From positions 1 through 64,000 of the forward strand of contig CAMOGQ010000004.1 in assembly GCA_946614165.1 (NCBI GenBank): a stretch of DNA of 64,000 bases, in the 5' to 3' direction. Below are positions 1 to 9,809 of the stretch, in pieces. The number at the start of each line of letters is the position of its first letter. The stretch's first letter is position 1. The notes below the pieces were generated by a model. The model was not told where the DNA came from. It did no database searches and was given only the letters and a program-made list of their open reading frames with translations. The position numbers and the translations under genes were made by a program. This DNA comes from an uncultured Lachnospiraceae bacterium (lineage in GTDB: Bacteria > Bacillota > Clostridia > Lachnospirales > Lachnospiraceae).

Positions 1-160
1 CTGCAAAAGCAGCTGTGGCATAAGATGATGGACGTTATTTGATGCGTATGTCCTGATGAGTATATTCGCCAGAATTGACAAACCCCCCGGAAATCAGTAT
101 CATACTATTTTGTAACAGTCTGGGATTTTCCTTTTCCGGACAAGCACAGGAGGAAAGAAC

Positions 161-2833
161 ATGCGCAAGGAACTCGCTAAGACCTACGATCCTCAGGGAA
201 TTGAGGACCGAATCTATAAAAACTGGGAAGATAAGAAATACTTCCACGCAGAAGTGGATCATTCCAAGAAACCCTTCACCATCGTGATCCCCCCGCCGAA
301 CATCACCGGCCAGCTCCACATGGGCCATGCCCTGGACAACACCATGCAGGATATCCTGATCCGCTTTAAGAGGATGCAGGGTTACAATGCGCTCTGGCAG
401 CCCGGAACCGACCATGCCGCCATCGCCACCGAGGTAAAGGTCATCGACTCCCTGAAGGCACAGGGCATCGAAAAGATGGATCTGGGAAGAGAAGGCTTCC
501 TGGAAAAGTGCTGGGACTGGAGAAAGGAATACGGCGGACGAATCGTCAGACAGCTTAAGAAGCTGGGTTCTTCCTGTGACTGGGACAGAGAGCGCTTCAC
601 CATGGACGAGGGCTGCTCCGAAGCCGTTCAGGAAGTCTTCATCCGCATGCATGAGAAAGGCTGGATCTACAAGGGCAACCGCATCATCAACTGGTGCCCT
701 GTCTGCAAGACCTCCATTTCCGACGCAGAGGTGCAGTATGAGGACCAGGCCGGCCACTTCTGGCACATCAAGTATCCTCTGATCGAGGATGACGGCTCTG
801 TCTCCACCACCCGTTTCCTGGAGTTCGCCACCACCCGTCCCGAGACCATGCTGGGCGATACCGCCGTGGCCGTCAATCCCGAGGACGAGCGCTATAAGGA
901 TCTGGTGGGCAAGAAGGTCTTCCTGCCCTTCGTGGACAGACAGATCCCCATCGTGGCCGACGAGTACGTCGACATGGAATTCGGTACCGGTGTCGTTAAG
1001 ATCACCCCTGCCCACGACCCCAACGACTTTGAGGTCGGAAAGCGCCACGGCCTCCCCGAGATCAACATCCTCAACGACGACGCCACCATCAATGCCAACG
1101 GCGGCAAGTTCGTGGGCATGGACCGCTATGAGTGCAGAGCCCAGATCGTTAAGGAACTGGACGAGATGGGACTTCTCGTTAATATCGAAGACTATTCCCA
1201 TAACGTAGGTACCCATGACCGCTGCGGCACCACTGTCGAGCCTATGATCAAGCCCCAGTGGTTCGTCCGCATGAACGAGCTGATCAAGCCCGCCGTGGAA
1301 GGCGTTAAGAACGGCGATATCCAGCTGATCCCTCCCCGCATGGAAAAGACCTACTTCAACTGGACCGACAACATCCGCGACTGGTGCATCAGCCGTCAGC
1401 TCTGGTGGGGCCACAGGATTCCTGCCTATACCTGCGACAAGTGCGGCGAGATCACCGTTTCAAGGACCATGCCCGAAAAGTGCCCCTGCTGCGGACATAC
1501 CAGCCTGACCCAGGATCCCGATACCCTGGACACCTGGTTCTCCTCCGCCCTCTGGCCCTTCTCCACACTGGGCTGGCCTAAGAAGACCCCTGAGCTGGAT
1601 TACTTCTATCCTACGGACGTCCTGGTCACCGGCTACGACATCATTTTCTTCTGGGTCATCCGTATGATCTTCTCCGGCTACGAGCAGATGGGCAAAAGGC
1701 CCTTCAAGACCGTGCTCTTCCACGGACTGGTCAGAGACTCCCAGGGCCGCAAGATGAGCAAGTCCCTGGGCAACGGCATCGATCCCCTGGAGATCATCCG
1801 CGAATACGGCGCAGACGCCCTGCGTCTGACCCTGATCACCGGCAACGCTCCCGGCAACGACATGCGTTTCTACTATGACCGCGTCAAGGCAAACCGCAAC
1901 TTTGCCAACAAGGTCTGGAACGCCAGCCGTTTCATCATGATGAACATGCCTGAGGACGAGGAAGCCGGTCCCGAGATCCCCGCAGCTCTGAACGCGGAGG
2001 ACAAGTGGATCCTTTCCCGCTACAACACAGTGGTCAGGGAAGTCACCGAAAACATGGAGAAGTTCGAGCTGGGCATCGCTGTCCAGAAGGTCTACGACTT
2101 TATCTGGGATGAGTTCTGCGACTGGTACATCGAGATGGTCAAGCCCAGGCTCTATCAGTCCGACGACCAGGCCGGCAAGGATGCGGCTCTCTGGACCCTG
2201 CAGACCGTTCTGATCGGCGCCCTCAAGCTCCTGCATCCCTACATGCCTTTCATTACGGAAGAGATCTTCACCACCATCCAGAGCAGGGAAGAGTCCATCA
2301 TGGTCTCCGACTGGCCTGTCTTCCGTGAAGACTACAGCTTCCCTCACGAGGAAAAGGGCATCGGCATCATCAAGGACGCTGTCCGCGCTGTCCGTAATCT
2401 CCGGGCAGAGAGGAACGTGGCTCCTTCCAGAAAAGCCAAGGTCTACGTGGTTTCCGAGTCCGATGCTGTCCTGGATACCTTCCGCGAGGACGAGATCTTC
2501 TTCAAGACTCTGGCCTTTGCTTCCGGCATGGAGCTTCTCAAGGACAGGACCCAGGTTCCGGACGGTTCCGTTTCCGCAGTCCTTCCCGACGAGACCCTGT
2601 ATCTGCCCCTCTCCGACCTGCTGGATGTGGCAGCCGAGATCGCAAGACTGGAGAAGGAAGAAAAGCGCCTCTCCGGCGAGCTGATGAGAAGCCAGAAGAT
2701 GCTGGGCAACGAGAAGTTCCTGGCAAAGGCTCCTCAGGACAAGATCGACGCCGAAAAAGAAAAACAGAAACAGTATGAAGTGCAGATGGAGGGCGTTCGC
2801 GCAGAACTGGCCCAGCTGAAGGCACTGGCATAA
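161..2833 (+). CDS. valS: Valyl-tRNA synthetase
   Basis: 890 aa; class I aaRS motifs (PPPNITGQLHMGHAL = HIGH-type, KMSKSLGN = KMSKS), C-terminal coiled coil; RBS-like aggaggaa upstream. Confidence 0.97.
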   Translation: MRKELAKTYDPQGIEDRIYKNWEDKKYFHAEVDHSKKPFTIVIPPPNITGQLHMGHALDNTMQDILIRFKRMQGYNALWQPGTDHAAIATEVKVIDSLKAQGIEKMDLGREGFLEKCWDWRKEYGGRIVRQLKKLGSSCDWDRERFTMDEGCSEAVQEVFIRMHEKGWIYKGNRIINWCPVCKTSISDAEVQYEDQAGHFWHIKYPLIEDDGSVSTTRFLEFATTRPETMLGDTAVAVNPEDERYKDLVGKKVFLPFVDRQIPIVADEYVDMEFGTGVVKITPAHDPNDFEVGKRHGLPEINILNDDATINANGGKFVGMDRYECRAQIVKELDEMGLLVNIEDYSHNVGTHDRCGTTVEPMIKPQWFVRMNELIKPAVEGVKNGDIQLIPPRMEKTYFNWTDNIRDWCISRQLWWGHRIPAYTCDKCGEITVSRTMPEKCPCCGHTSLTQDPDTLDTWFSSALWPFSTLGWPKKTPELDYFYPTDVLVTGYDIIFFWVIRMIFSGYEQMGKRPFKTVLFHGLVRDSQGRKMSKSLGNGIDPLEIIREYGADALRLTLITGNAPGNDMRFYYDRVKANRNFANKVWNASRFIMMNMPEDEEAGPEIPAALNAEDKWILSRYNTVVREVTENMEKFELGIAVQKVYDFIWDEFCDWYIEMVKPRLYQSDDQAGKDAALWTLQTVLIGALKLLHPYMPFITEEIFTTIQSREESIMVSDWPVFREDYSFPHEEKGIGIIKDAVRAVRNLRAERNVAPSRKAKVYVVSESDAVLDTFREDEIFFKTLAFASGMELLKDRTQVPDGSVSAVLPDETLYLPLSDLLDVAAEIARLEKEEKRLSGELMRSQKMLGNEKFLAKAPQDKIDAEKEKQKQYEVQMEGVRAELAQLKALA

Positions 2834-2840
2834 GAAAAGA

Positions 2841-4271
2841 GTGGGCTCTGGCGCCGCCGGTCATACCGGAGGCGCAGGGCCCTTTCTGATGAAAGACAGG
2901 GGGACGGTGAAAGTGACAGGAAAAGAAGTGGAAGAGATGAACCGACTGAACCAGGAAGCCCCCCATACCTATGAGGAGGCTCTTTCCTATATAGAATCCA
3001 TACCCAAGTTTACAAGTAAGAACACCCTGGATGTCACAAGGGCCTACCTGCGGCTTCTGGGATCTCCCGAGAAAGGGCCCAGGGTCATCCATGTGGCGGG
3101 CACCAACGGCAAAGGCAGCGTCTCTGCCTACCTGGCAAAGATCCTGCAGAAGGCGGGATCTTCCGCAGGCCTTTTCATATCCCCCCACCTGGTGGATATC
3201 AGGGAGCGGATGAGCATAGACGGGGAGATGGTATCCAGGGAAGAGTTCCTGGACCTTTTTCAGAGGATCCTTGCCGTCTGCGGCAGGGAGGGCCTGCCCC
3301 ACCCCGCCTATTTTGAATTCCTCTACCTCATGGCCATGGTCTGGTTCTCCGAAAAAAAGCCGGACTTCCTGGTCCTGGAGACAGGCCTTGGAGGCAGGCT
3401 GGATGCCACCAACGCGGGAGAGAAGAAGGATCTGACCGTTATTACCAGGATCGGCATAGACCATACCCAGTACCTGGGCACAACCCTTTCGGAGATCGCC
3501 TTTGAAAAGGCGGGGATCCTGCGGGAGAATGTTCCCCTGATCTGCCTGGAAGAGCCTTCCTCCGCCTTTTCTGTTATTAAGAAGAGGGCTGAGGAGACGG
3601 GCGCTTCCCTGTATTCCGTGGCTCCTTCCGCCTGGTCCGGGTCGAAAGTTGTGGCAAAGGGCATTGATTTTTCATTTTGCGGCCTTTATCATGGTAAAGG
3701 TAATGAAAATGAGGATACTATGGGCTCAGTGCGCGCCCTCCTCCCTACCCACGGCCTCTACCAGATGGAGAACGCTTCTCTGGCATCGGCCGCGGCCCTT
3801 GTGCTGGGCATATCCCCTTCTGTCATAAAGCAGGGACTGGAAGAGACCTTCTGGCCCGGCCGCATGGAGGAGATCTTTCCCGGCGTATTTCTGGACGGCG
3901 GACACAACGCCGACGGGATCAGGGCATTTCTTTCTTCCGCCGGGGCCCTTTCCCCGGGACAGGGAGGAAACAGAATACTTCTCTTTTCCGTCGTATCGGA
4001 TAAGGACTACAGGGCCATGCTCCGGAGGATCTTCGAGGCAGGCATTTTTGACGTGATTCGGGCCGTCCCCATGCCGGGGGCAAGAGCCCTGAAGAGGGAG
4101 GCCCTGGAGGAGACGGTGGAAGAACTTCATAAGGAGTTTCCAGCGCCCCGGGTCCGTGTGGAGAAGGGGAGCGTTGAGGAGGCGTTTGACGCTCTCCTCA
4201 AAGAAAAGCGCAAAGAAGATCTGCTGTTCGTATCAGGCTCCCTTTACCTGGTCGGCATCTTGAAAGGATAA
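2841..4271 (+). CDS. folC: Folylpolyglutamate synthase/dihydrofolate synthase
   Basis: HVAGTNGKGSVSAYLAKIL and GLGGRLDATN Mur ligase/FolC motifs; true start may be ~2889 or ~2938. Confidence 0.93.
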   Translation: MGSGAAGHTGGAGPFLMKDRGTVKVTGKEVEEMNRLNQEAPHTYEEALSYIESIPKFTSKNTLDVTRAYLRLLGSPEKGPRVIHVAGTNGKGSVSAYLAKILQKAGSSAGLFISPHLVDIRERMSIDGEMVSREEFLDLFQRILAVCGREGLPHPAYFEFLYLMAMVWFSEKKPDFLVLETGLGGRLDATNAGEKKDLTVITRIGIDHTQYLGTTLSEIAFEKAGILRENVPLICLEEPSSAFSVIKKRAEETGASLYSVAPSAWSGSKVVAKGIDFSFCGLYHGKGNENEDTMGSVRALLPTHGLYQMENASLASAAALVLGISPSVIKQGLEETFWPGRMEEIFPGVFLDGGHNADGIRAFLSSAGALSPGQGGNRILLFSVVSDKDYRAMLRRIFEAGIFDVIRAVPMPGARALKREALEETVEELHKEFPAPRVRVEKGSVEEAFDALLKEKRKEDLLFVSGSLYLVGILKG

Positions 4272-4280
4272 CAGGCATCA

Positions 4281-5654
4281 ATGGTTTTATTTTCCAGCAT
4301 GGAATTCATCTTCCGGTTTCTGCCGGTATTCATGATCGTATACTGGATCACACCTTCCAGATATAAGAGCGCCGTGCTCTTTGGCGGAAGCATTCTTTTC
4401 TATGCTTCCGGCGAAGGGCTTCTTGTGCTGGTCCTGCTCTTTACCACCCTGGCCAACTACCTGGTGGGAGCGGTCAACTGGGATAAGCCGGGCAGGCGGA
4501 GAAGCAAAGGCTTAAAGGCCCAGAGGCGCCAGTATGCCCTGGCGGTGGTGGGCCTGGACGTGGCCATCCTGGTGGGCTTCAAGCTCCTTGCCGCCTTTGT
4601 AAGGCCCAGCCTTCTGCCCATCGGCATTTCCTTCTACATCTTCAAGATGATCTCCTTCCAGATGGATATCTACTGGGACAGACTGGAAGAGCAGCCGGGC
4701 TTTATGGATACGGCGGCCTACTTTACCATGTTCCCCCAGCTGACCCAGGGGCCTATCATGCGCTTCCAGGAGGGACGCTTCTACCAGGAGGGACGCAGGG
4801 TCACCCTGCGCCAGGTGGAAAGCGGCCTGGTCTACTTCGTCATGGGCCTTGGCATGAAGGTGCTTCTGGCAGACCGGATCGGCCTTTTATGGAACGATAT
4901 CAGCCGGGTAGGCTATGATTCCATTTCCACGCCCCTGGCCTGGATGGGGGCCTTTGCCTATTCCTTCCAGCTTTATTTCGATTTCTGGGGCTATTCCCTG
5001 ATGGCCGGCGGTCTCGGCATGATGCTGGGCTTCCGCTTCATCGAGAACTTTGACCATCCTTATGCCGCGAACGGCATAGCGGATTTCTACCGCAGATGGC
5101 ACAAGACCCTGGGCGCCTGGTTCAGGGATTATATCTATATTCCCCTGGGCGGCAGCCGGGAGGGAGCATTGTCCACCATGGGCAATCTTATGATCGTCTG
5201 GCTCCTGACAGGCTTCTGGCACGGGTCCTCCCTGAACTTCATCCTCTGGGGCCTGGTCCTGGGGGTTCTGATCGTGATCGAGAAGTTCGTCTTCCGCTGG
5301 TTCATAGACCACATCCCCTTCCTGGGGACCATCTTCGTATGGATCCTGATCCCCCTGACCTGGGTGATCTTCGCCATTACGGACCTGAAGGCCCTGGTCC
5401 TGTACTTTACCAGGCTCTTCCCCTTCTTCGGGGGAGCGGTGACGGTCTATTCCTGGGACTTCGTGGACTATCTGAAGGATTACTGGCCGCTCTTTGCCGC
5501 CTCTGTCCTTCTCTGCGTACCGTCCACCTTCAACCTGATCGTGAACTTCCGCAAGTCCAGGGCGGCCATCATCGTGCTGACCGTGGTCTTTTGGATCTCG
5601 GTCTACTTCATCAATAATTCCGCGGCCAATACCTTTATGTATTTCAAATTCTGA
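4281..5654 (+). CDS. MBOAT family O-acyltransferase (AlgI/DltB-like)
   Basis: Multi-TM; RWHKTLGAWFRDYIYIPLGGSR and GFWHGSSLNFILWG MBOAT signatures. Confidence 0.92.
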   Translation: MVLFSSMEFIFRFLPVFMIVYWITPSRYKSAVLFGGSILFYASGEGLLVLVLLFTTLANYLVGAVNWDKPGRRRSKGLKAQRRQYALAVVGLDVAILVGFKLLAAFVRPSLLPIGISFYIFKMISFQMDIYWDRLEEQPGFMDTAAYFTMFPQLTQGPIMRFQEGRFYQEGRRVTLRQVESGLVYFVMGLGMKVLLADRIGLLWNDISRVGYDSISTPLAWMGAFAYSFQLYFDFWGYSLMAGGLGMMLGFRFIENFDHPYAANGIADFYRRWHKTLGAWFRDYIYIPLGGSREGALSTMGNLMIVWLLTGFWHGSSLNFILWGLVLGVLIVIEKFVFRWFIDHIPFLGTIFVWILIPLTWVIFAITDLKALVLYFTRLFPFFGGAVTVYSWDFVDYLKDYWPLFAASVLLCVPSTFNLIVNFRKSRAAIIVLTVVFWISVYFINNSAANTFMYFKF

Positions 5655-5673
5655 GAAAGGAAGAGAAGAAGGA

Positions 5674-6945
5674 TTGGACAATCTGAAAAAAATCCTTATG
5701 AAAATTCCATTACTGCTGACCCTGGTCCTGACTTCCCTGGTCCTGAGCCTGGTGGCCTATGCCGGAAAAGACAGGGGCTACAGGGACTATGAGGTGGATC
5801 CTGCCCAGGAGCCCTTCCTGTCCGTAGTGCTGACAGGTCTCCATGACCATGTCTATCCCTGGACGGATCCGGACAGAAAGACCGAAAAGGAAGATCCGGC
5901 GCCGGAAGCAGAAGCCGAGGCTGAGGAAAAGGGCGAAGAGAAAGAGGGCAGGGAAGAGACTGCCTCCCCCGAAGGCGAAGGCACTTCCGAAAACGCGGAG
6001 CCTTCAGGGGAAGAGACTTCTGCCGAAGAGGGAGAGACTGAGGAAAAGCCTTCCGAAGGCCAGGAGGGTCAGGGAGAAGAGACAGGTGAGCCCGAGCCTT
6101 CGGAGGAACCCGAACCCGAGCCCGAACCTGAACCGGAGCCCGAAAAGCCCTGGGAGCCTACCATCGGCAGCCACGCCGTGATCCTGCAGAACCAGCTGAC
6201 GGCCATCCCGGACGGCGTCTGCAGCCCTGTGGTGGGAGCCAAGGACTACGGAGTGGCCAACAGCCGCTACCGGTCTCCCGAGGATACGGTCTACAACACG
6301 GATACGGAAGGCCTCTTTGCCATGAGGAACTTCTACTACCTGCAGTCCTCCGTGGATTCTTCCTATTTCTCCGACGCTCTCTTTATCGGAGACTCCAGGA
6401 CCGGCGGCTTTTCCATTTACGGAAACATGAACGAGAACTGTTCCTTCATTTATAAGGAATCCCTGAGTGTATACACCGTCTTTTCCGAGATGCTGACCTA
6501 CCGCAAGTCCAACGGGACCAGCTACAGCAACACCCTGGAGGAGATCCTGACCACCAACACCTTCGACAAGATCTATATCTGTCTGGGGGTCAACGAACTG
6601 GGCATTCCGGATACCATCCGCTATTACGAGAGATACCGGACCGTCCTGGAAAGGATCCACGAGATGCAGCCCGACGCCATCCTTTATATCCAGGGCATCA
6701 TGCATGTATCCGAGAAGAAGAGCAGCACGGACGATACCTATAACAACACCATCATCGTGGAAAGAAACAAGGCCGCAGCCACCCTGGCCAACGGCTGGAA
6801 CATCTTCTATATCGATATGAACAGCGCTGTATGCGACGACAACGGCAACCTTCTGCCGGAGCTTTCTTCCGACGGCGTCCACCTGTACGGCTCCCAGTAC
6901 GGCAAGTGGAACGACTTCCTGAAGGAGCACGCCATTGTCCGATGA
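5674..6945 (+). CDS. SGNH/GDSL-hydrolase-like secreted or membrane-anchored protein with Glu/Pro-rich linker
   Basis: N-terminal TM, E/P-rich linker, LFIGDSRTGGF block I, CLGVNELG block III, DGVHLYG block V; adjacent to the MBOAT gene; apparent TTG start. Confidence 0.82.
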   Translation: MDNLKKILMKIPLLLTLVLTSLVLSLVAYAGKDRGYRDYEVDPAQEPFLSVVLTGLHDHVYPWTDPDRKTEKEDPAPEAEAEAEEKGEEKEGREETASPEGEGTSENAEPSGEETSAEEGETEEKPSEGQEGQGEETGEPEPSEEPEPEPEPEPEPEKPWEPTIGSHAVILQNQLTAIPDGVCSPVVGAKDYGVANSRYRSPEDTVYNTDTEGLFAMRNFYYLQSSVDSSYFSDALFIGDSRTGGFSIYGNMNENCSFIYKESLSVYTVFSEMLTYRKSNGTSYSNTLEEILTTNTFDKIYICLGVNELGIPDTIRYYERYRTVLERIHEMQPDAILYIQGIMHVSEKKSSTDDTYNNTIIVERNKAAATLANGWNIFYIDMNSAVCDDNGNLLPELSSDGVHLYGSQYGKWNDFLKEHAIVR

Positions 6946-7186
6946 GGATTATAGTATGAGAGAAATGATCTTCAAGATGGAAAGAGAGGGACTTCTGAAG
7001 GCCGGCGATCATGTGACGGTCACGGAAGGCCTCCTTCCCAGCAACTATTACTACACCATAGACCCGTCCCTGGCCATGAGCGGCAACGTCCCCTTCAATC
7101 AGAGGATGCTTGCCAGAGAGGGAGAGGTCACTTTGGTAGAGGAGAACGAGCGGGGCTTCTACGTCCATGCCCGTTTTGAGGAGTAA
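6935..7186 (+). CDS. Conserved-looking hypothetical protein, 83 aa
   Basis: Overlaps the end of the SGNH gene by 11 nt (possible translational coupling); not recognised. Confidence 0.6.
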   Translation: MSDEDYSMREMIFKMEREGLLKAGDHVTVTEGLLPSNYYYTIDPSLAMSGNVPFNQRMLAREGEVTLVEENERGFYVHARFEE

Positions 7187-7243
7187 CCAGCCTGACAGTG
7201 TCCCGGGGGGAAACTGCAGACAAGATATGAGGAGGAGATAGCA

Positions 7244-7858
7244 ATGTCCAAAAAGAACAAGGAACAGAAGGAAGAAAAGAAGCTGAAAAAAGAGGAGAAG
7301 GCTCTTAAGAAGGGGGCTCACGAGAACGAACTTTTAGGCGAGATCCCGACTGTCCACACCGAGGAGCTGGTTGCCTACTCCAAAAACCATGAGAAGCAGG
7401 CAGAGTCCGAGGACGTAACGGCGGAAGAGGAAGTCAGGACTGAAGGAGAACCGGTGGTCAAAAAGGAGAAGGAAGACCTTCCCGCCAACGTCATTGCCAC
7501 CAGCAAGGCTCCCGCGGCCATCGGCCCCTATTCCCAGGCCATCATCGCCGGCGACCTGCTCTTCGTATCCGGCCAGATCCCCATCAACGCAAAGACCGGC
7601 GAGATCGAGGGCGAGGATATCGAGACCCAGGCCAGAAGAGTCTGCAAGAACATCGGCAAGATCCTGAAGAAGGCCGGAACAGACTATACCAAAGTCGTCA
7701 AGACCACCTGCTTCCTTGCCGACCTGGCGGATTTCGAAGGCTTCAACGCTGTCTATGCCGAGTACTTCACCGGCAAGCCCGCAAGAAGCTGCGTGGCGGT
7801 CAGGCAGATCCCTAAGAACGTTCTGTGCGAGATCGAAGTCATCGCCATGCTGAAGTAA
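7244..7858 (+). CDS. RidA/YjgF/Rid family reactive-intermediate deaminase with charged N-terminal extension
   Basis: C-terminal ~125 aa: APAAIGPYSQAIIAGDLLFVSGQIPI ... ARSCVAVRQIPKNVLCEIEVIA; aggaggagatagcaATG RBS supports the long start. Confidence 0.9.
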   Translation: MSKKNKEQKEEKKLKKEEKALKKGAHENELLGEIPTVHTEELVAYSKNHEKQAESEDVTAEEEVRTEGEPVVKKEKEDLPANVIATSKAPAAIGPYSQAIIAGDLLFVSGQIPINAKTGEIEGEDIETQARRVCKNIGKILKKAGTDYTKVVKTTCFLADLADFEGFNAVYAEYFTGKPARSCVAVRQIPKNVLCEIEVIAMLK

Positions 7859-7937
7859 AAGCGGAGCCGGGGCAGGGAGAAGCTGTCGGCCTCAGCCTGT
7901 TTTATCCGGGTCCTGATCCTGATTTTGAAGGGAACCG

Positions 7938-7982
7938 CACGCCGCGGGGGAGGAAAAAAACTCCCCGCGGCTTTTTTTATTT
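7938..7982 (+). terminator. Rho-independent terminator
   Basis: ccgcgggggag/ctccccgcgg stem followed by ctttttttatttg. Confidence 0.85.
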
Positions 7983-8054
7983 GCATTGCAAACATCCTAT
8001 GCTATACTACAGGGGATTTGACAGACACCCGGCTTATGAAAGGGATAAAGAAGT

Positions 8055-9002
8055 ATGATACAGAAACTGATCGGCCAGATTAAGGAAAAGAATGCTCCCG
8101 TGGTGGTGGGACTGGATCCTACCATGAAGTTCATTCCGGCGCATCTCCTTCAGGAAGCTGCCAGGACCTATACCCCCTGCGGCTTCGGAAGTGAAAAGCT
8201 GGATATGGCAGCCCAGGCTGTCTGGCTCTTCAATAAGGGGATCGTGGATGCTGTGGCCGATCTGGTTCCTGCCGTAAAGCCCCAGGTGGCCATGTACGAG
8301 CAGTTCGGCATCCCCGGCATGATCGCCTATTATAAGACGGTGAACTACTGCCGTGAAAAGGGTCTTATTGTGATCGGCGACGTCAAGAGAGGCGACATCG
8401 GATCCACCTCCGCCGCCTATGCCATTGCCCATCTGGGAAGGATCGCAGTGGACGGGGAAAAGCTTCCTGCCTTTGACGAGGACTTCGCCACCGTCAATCC
8501 CTATCTGGGCACCGACGGCATAAAGCCCTTCGTGGACGTCTGCAACGAGAATGACAAGGGCATCTTCGTCCTGGTCAAGACATCCAACCCTTCTTCCGGA
8601 GAGTTCCAGGACGTTCTGACTAAATCCGGCCGCCCCGTATTCGAGCTGGTGGGCGAAAAGGTCCGCGAGTGGGGAGAAGCCTCCATGGACGGGGACTACT
8701 CCAACGTGGGCGCCGTGGTAGGCGCCACCTATCCGGAGCAGGGAAAGATCCTCAGGACCCTTATGCCCCATACCTATATCCTGGCTCCCGGCTACGGAGC
8801 TCAGGGCGCAACGGGAAAGGATCTGAGCTACTTCTTTAATGATGACGGTCTCGGAGCCATCGTCAATTCCTCCCGCGGCATCATCGCCGCCTATCAGAAG
8901 GAAGCCTACGCCCGCTTCGGCGAGGAGGGCTACGCGGAGGCAGCAAGGGCCGCAGCTTTGGATATGATCGCGGACCTGCGGGAAGCCATCGCGAATCGCT
9001 GA
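8055..9002 (+). CDS. pyrF: Orotidine 5'-phosphate decarboxylase
   Basis: VVVGLDPTMKFIP, VIGDVKRGDIGSTSAAYA active-site motif (type 2 PyrF). Confidence 0.96.
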   Translation: MIQKLIGQIKEKNAPVVVGLDPTMKFIPAHLLQEAARTYTPCGFGSEKLDMAAQAVWLFNKGIVDAVADLVPAVKPQVAMYEQFGIPGMIAYYKTVNYCREKGLIVIGDVKRGDIGSTSAAYAIAHLGRIAVDGEKLPAFDEDFATVNPYLGTDGIKPFVDVCNENDKGIFVLVKTSNPSSGEFQDVLTKSGRPVFELVGEKVREWGEASMDGDYSNVGAVVGATYPEQGKILRTLMPHTYILAPGYGAQGATGKDLSYFFNDDGLGAIVNSSRGIIAAYQKEAYARFGEEGYAEAARAAALDMIADLREAIANR

Positions 9003-9111
9003 GTGAAGGTCTGACCGGGCCTTAGCCCGGCAGCATCATACAGCTTTCTATGTACATGTTTCGTCTCGGGGGAGGCGGTACAAATATATGTTTTGAAAGG
9101 GCTATTACGAA

Positions 9112-9792
9112 ATGGAAGATTACAAGAAAGAGTTTATTGAATTCATGGTGGATTCCCATGTGCTGAAGTTCGGAGAGTTTACCTTAAAGAGCGGGAGAAA
9201 GTCTCCCTTCTTTATGAATGCCGGCGCCTACAGGACCGGCTCCCAGCTGATCAAGCTGGGCGAATATTACGCACGTGCCATCCATGACCACTACGGCCTG
9301 GATTTCGACGTTCTCTTCGGACCTGCCTACAAGGGCATTCCCCTGGCAGTGGCTACGGTCATGGCTATCAGTAAGCTCTACGGCAGAGATATCCGCTACT
9401 GCGCAAACCGCAAGGAGATCAAGGACCACGGCGACAAGGGCATCCTTCTGGGCACCAAGCTCCATGAGGGTGACCGCGTCATGATCATCGAGGACGTGAC
9501 CACCTCCGGCCAGTCCATCGAAGAGACCGTTCCGATTCTCTATGAGCAGGCCGACGTGGATATCGTAGGTCTTGTAGTTTCCCTTAACCGCATGGAAGTG
9601 GGCAAGGGCGGCAAGGTTTCTGCCCTGCAGGAGATCAGGGACAAGTACGGGTTCCCTGTCTATTCCATCGTCAACATGAAGGAAGTAACAGAGTATCTGA
9701 ACAAGACTCCCATCGACGGAAAGCTTCTGATCGACGGTAAGATGAAGAAGGCTCTGGACCAGTACTACAGCGAGTACGGTGTAAAAGAATAA
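9112..9792 (+). CDS. pyrE: Orotate phosphoribosyltransferase
   Basis: FTLKSGRKSPFFMNAG, VLFGPAYKGIPLA, VMIIEDVTTSGQSI PRPP motif. Confidence 0.97.
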   Translation: MEDYKKEFIEFMVDSHVLKFGEFTLKSGRKSPFFMNAGAYRTGSQLIKLGEYYARAIHDHYGLDFDVLFGPAYKGIPLAVATVMAISKLYGRDIRYCANRKEIKDHGDKGILLGTKLHEGDRVMIIEDVTTSGQSIEETVPILYEQADVDIVGLVVSLNRMEVGKGGKVSALQEIRDKYGFPVYSIVNMKEVTEYLNKTPIDGKLLIDGKMKKALDQYYSEYGVKE

Positions 9793-9809
9793 GAAACAGG
9801 AGAGACGAT

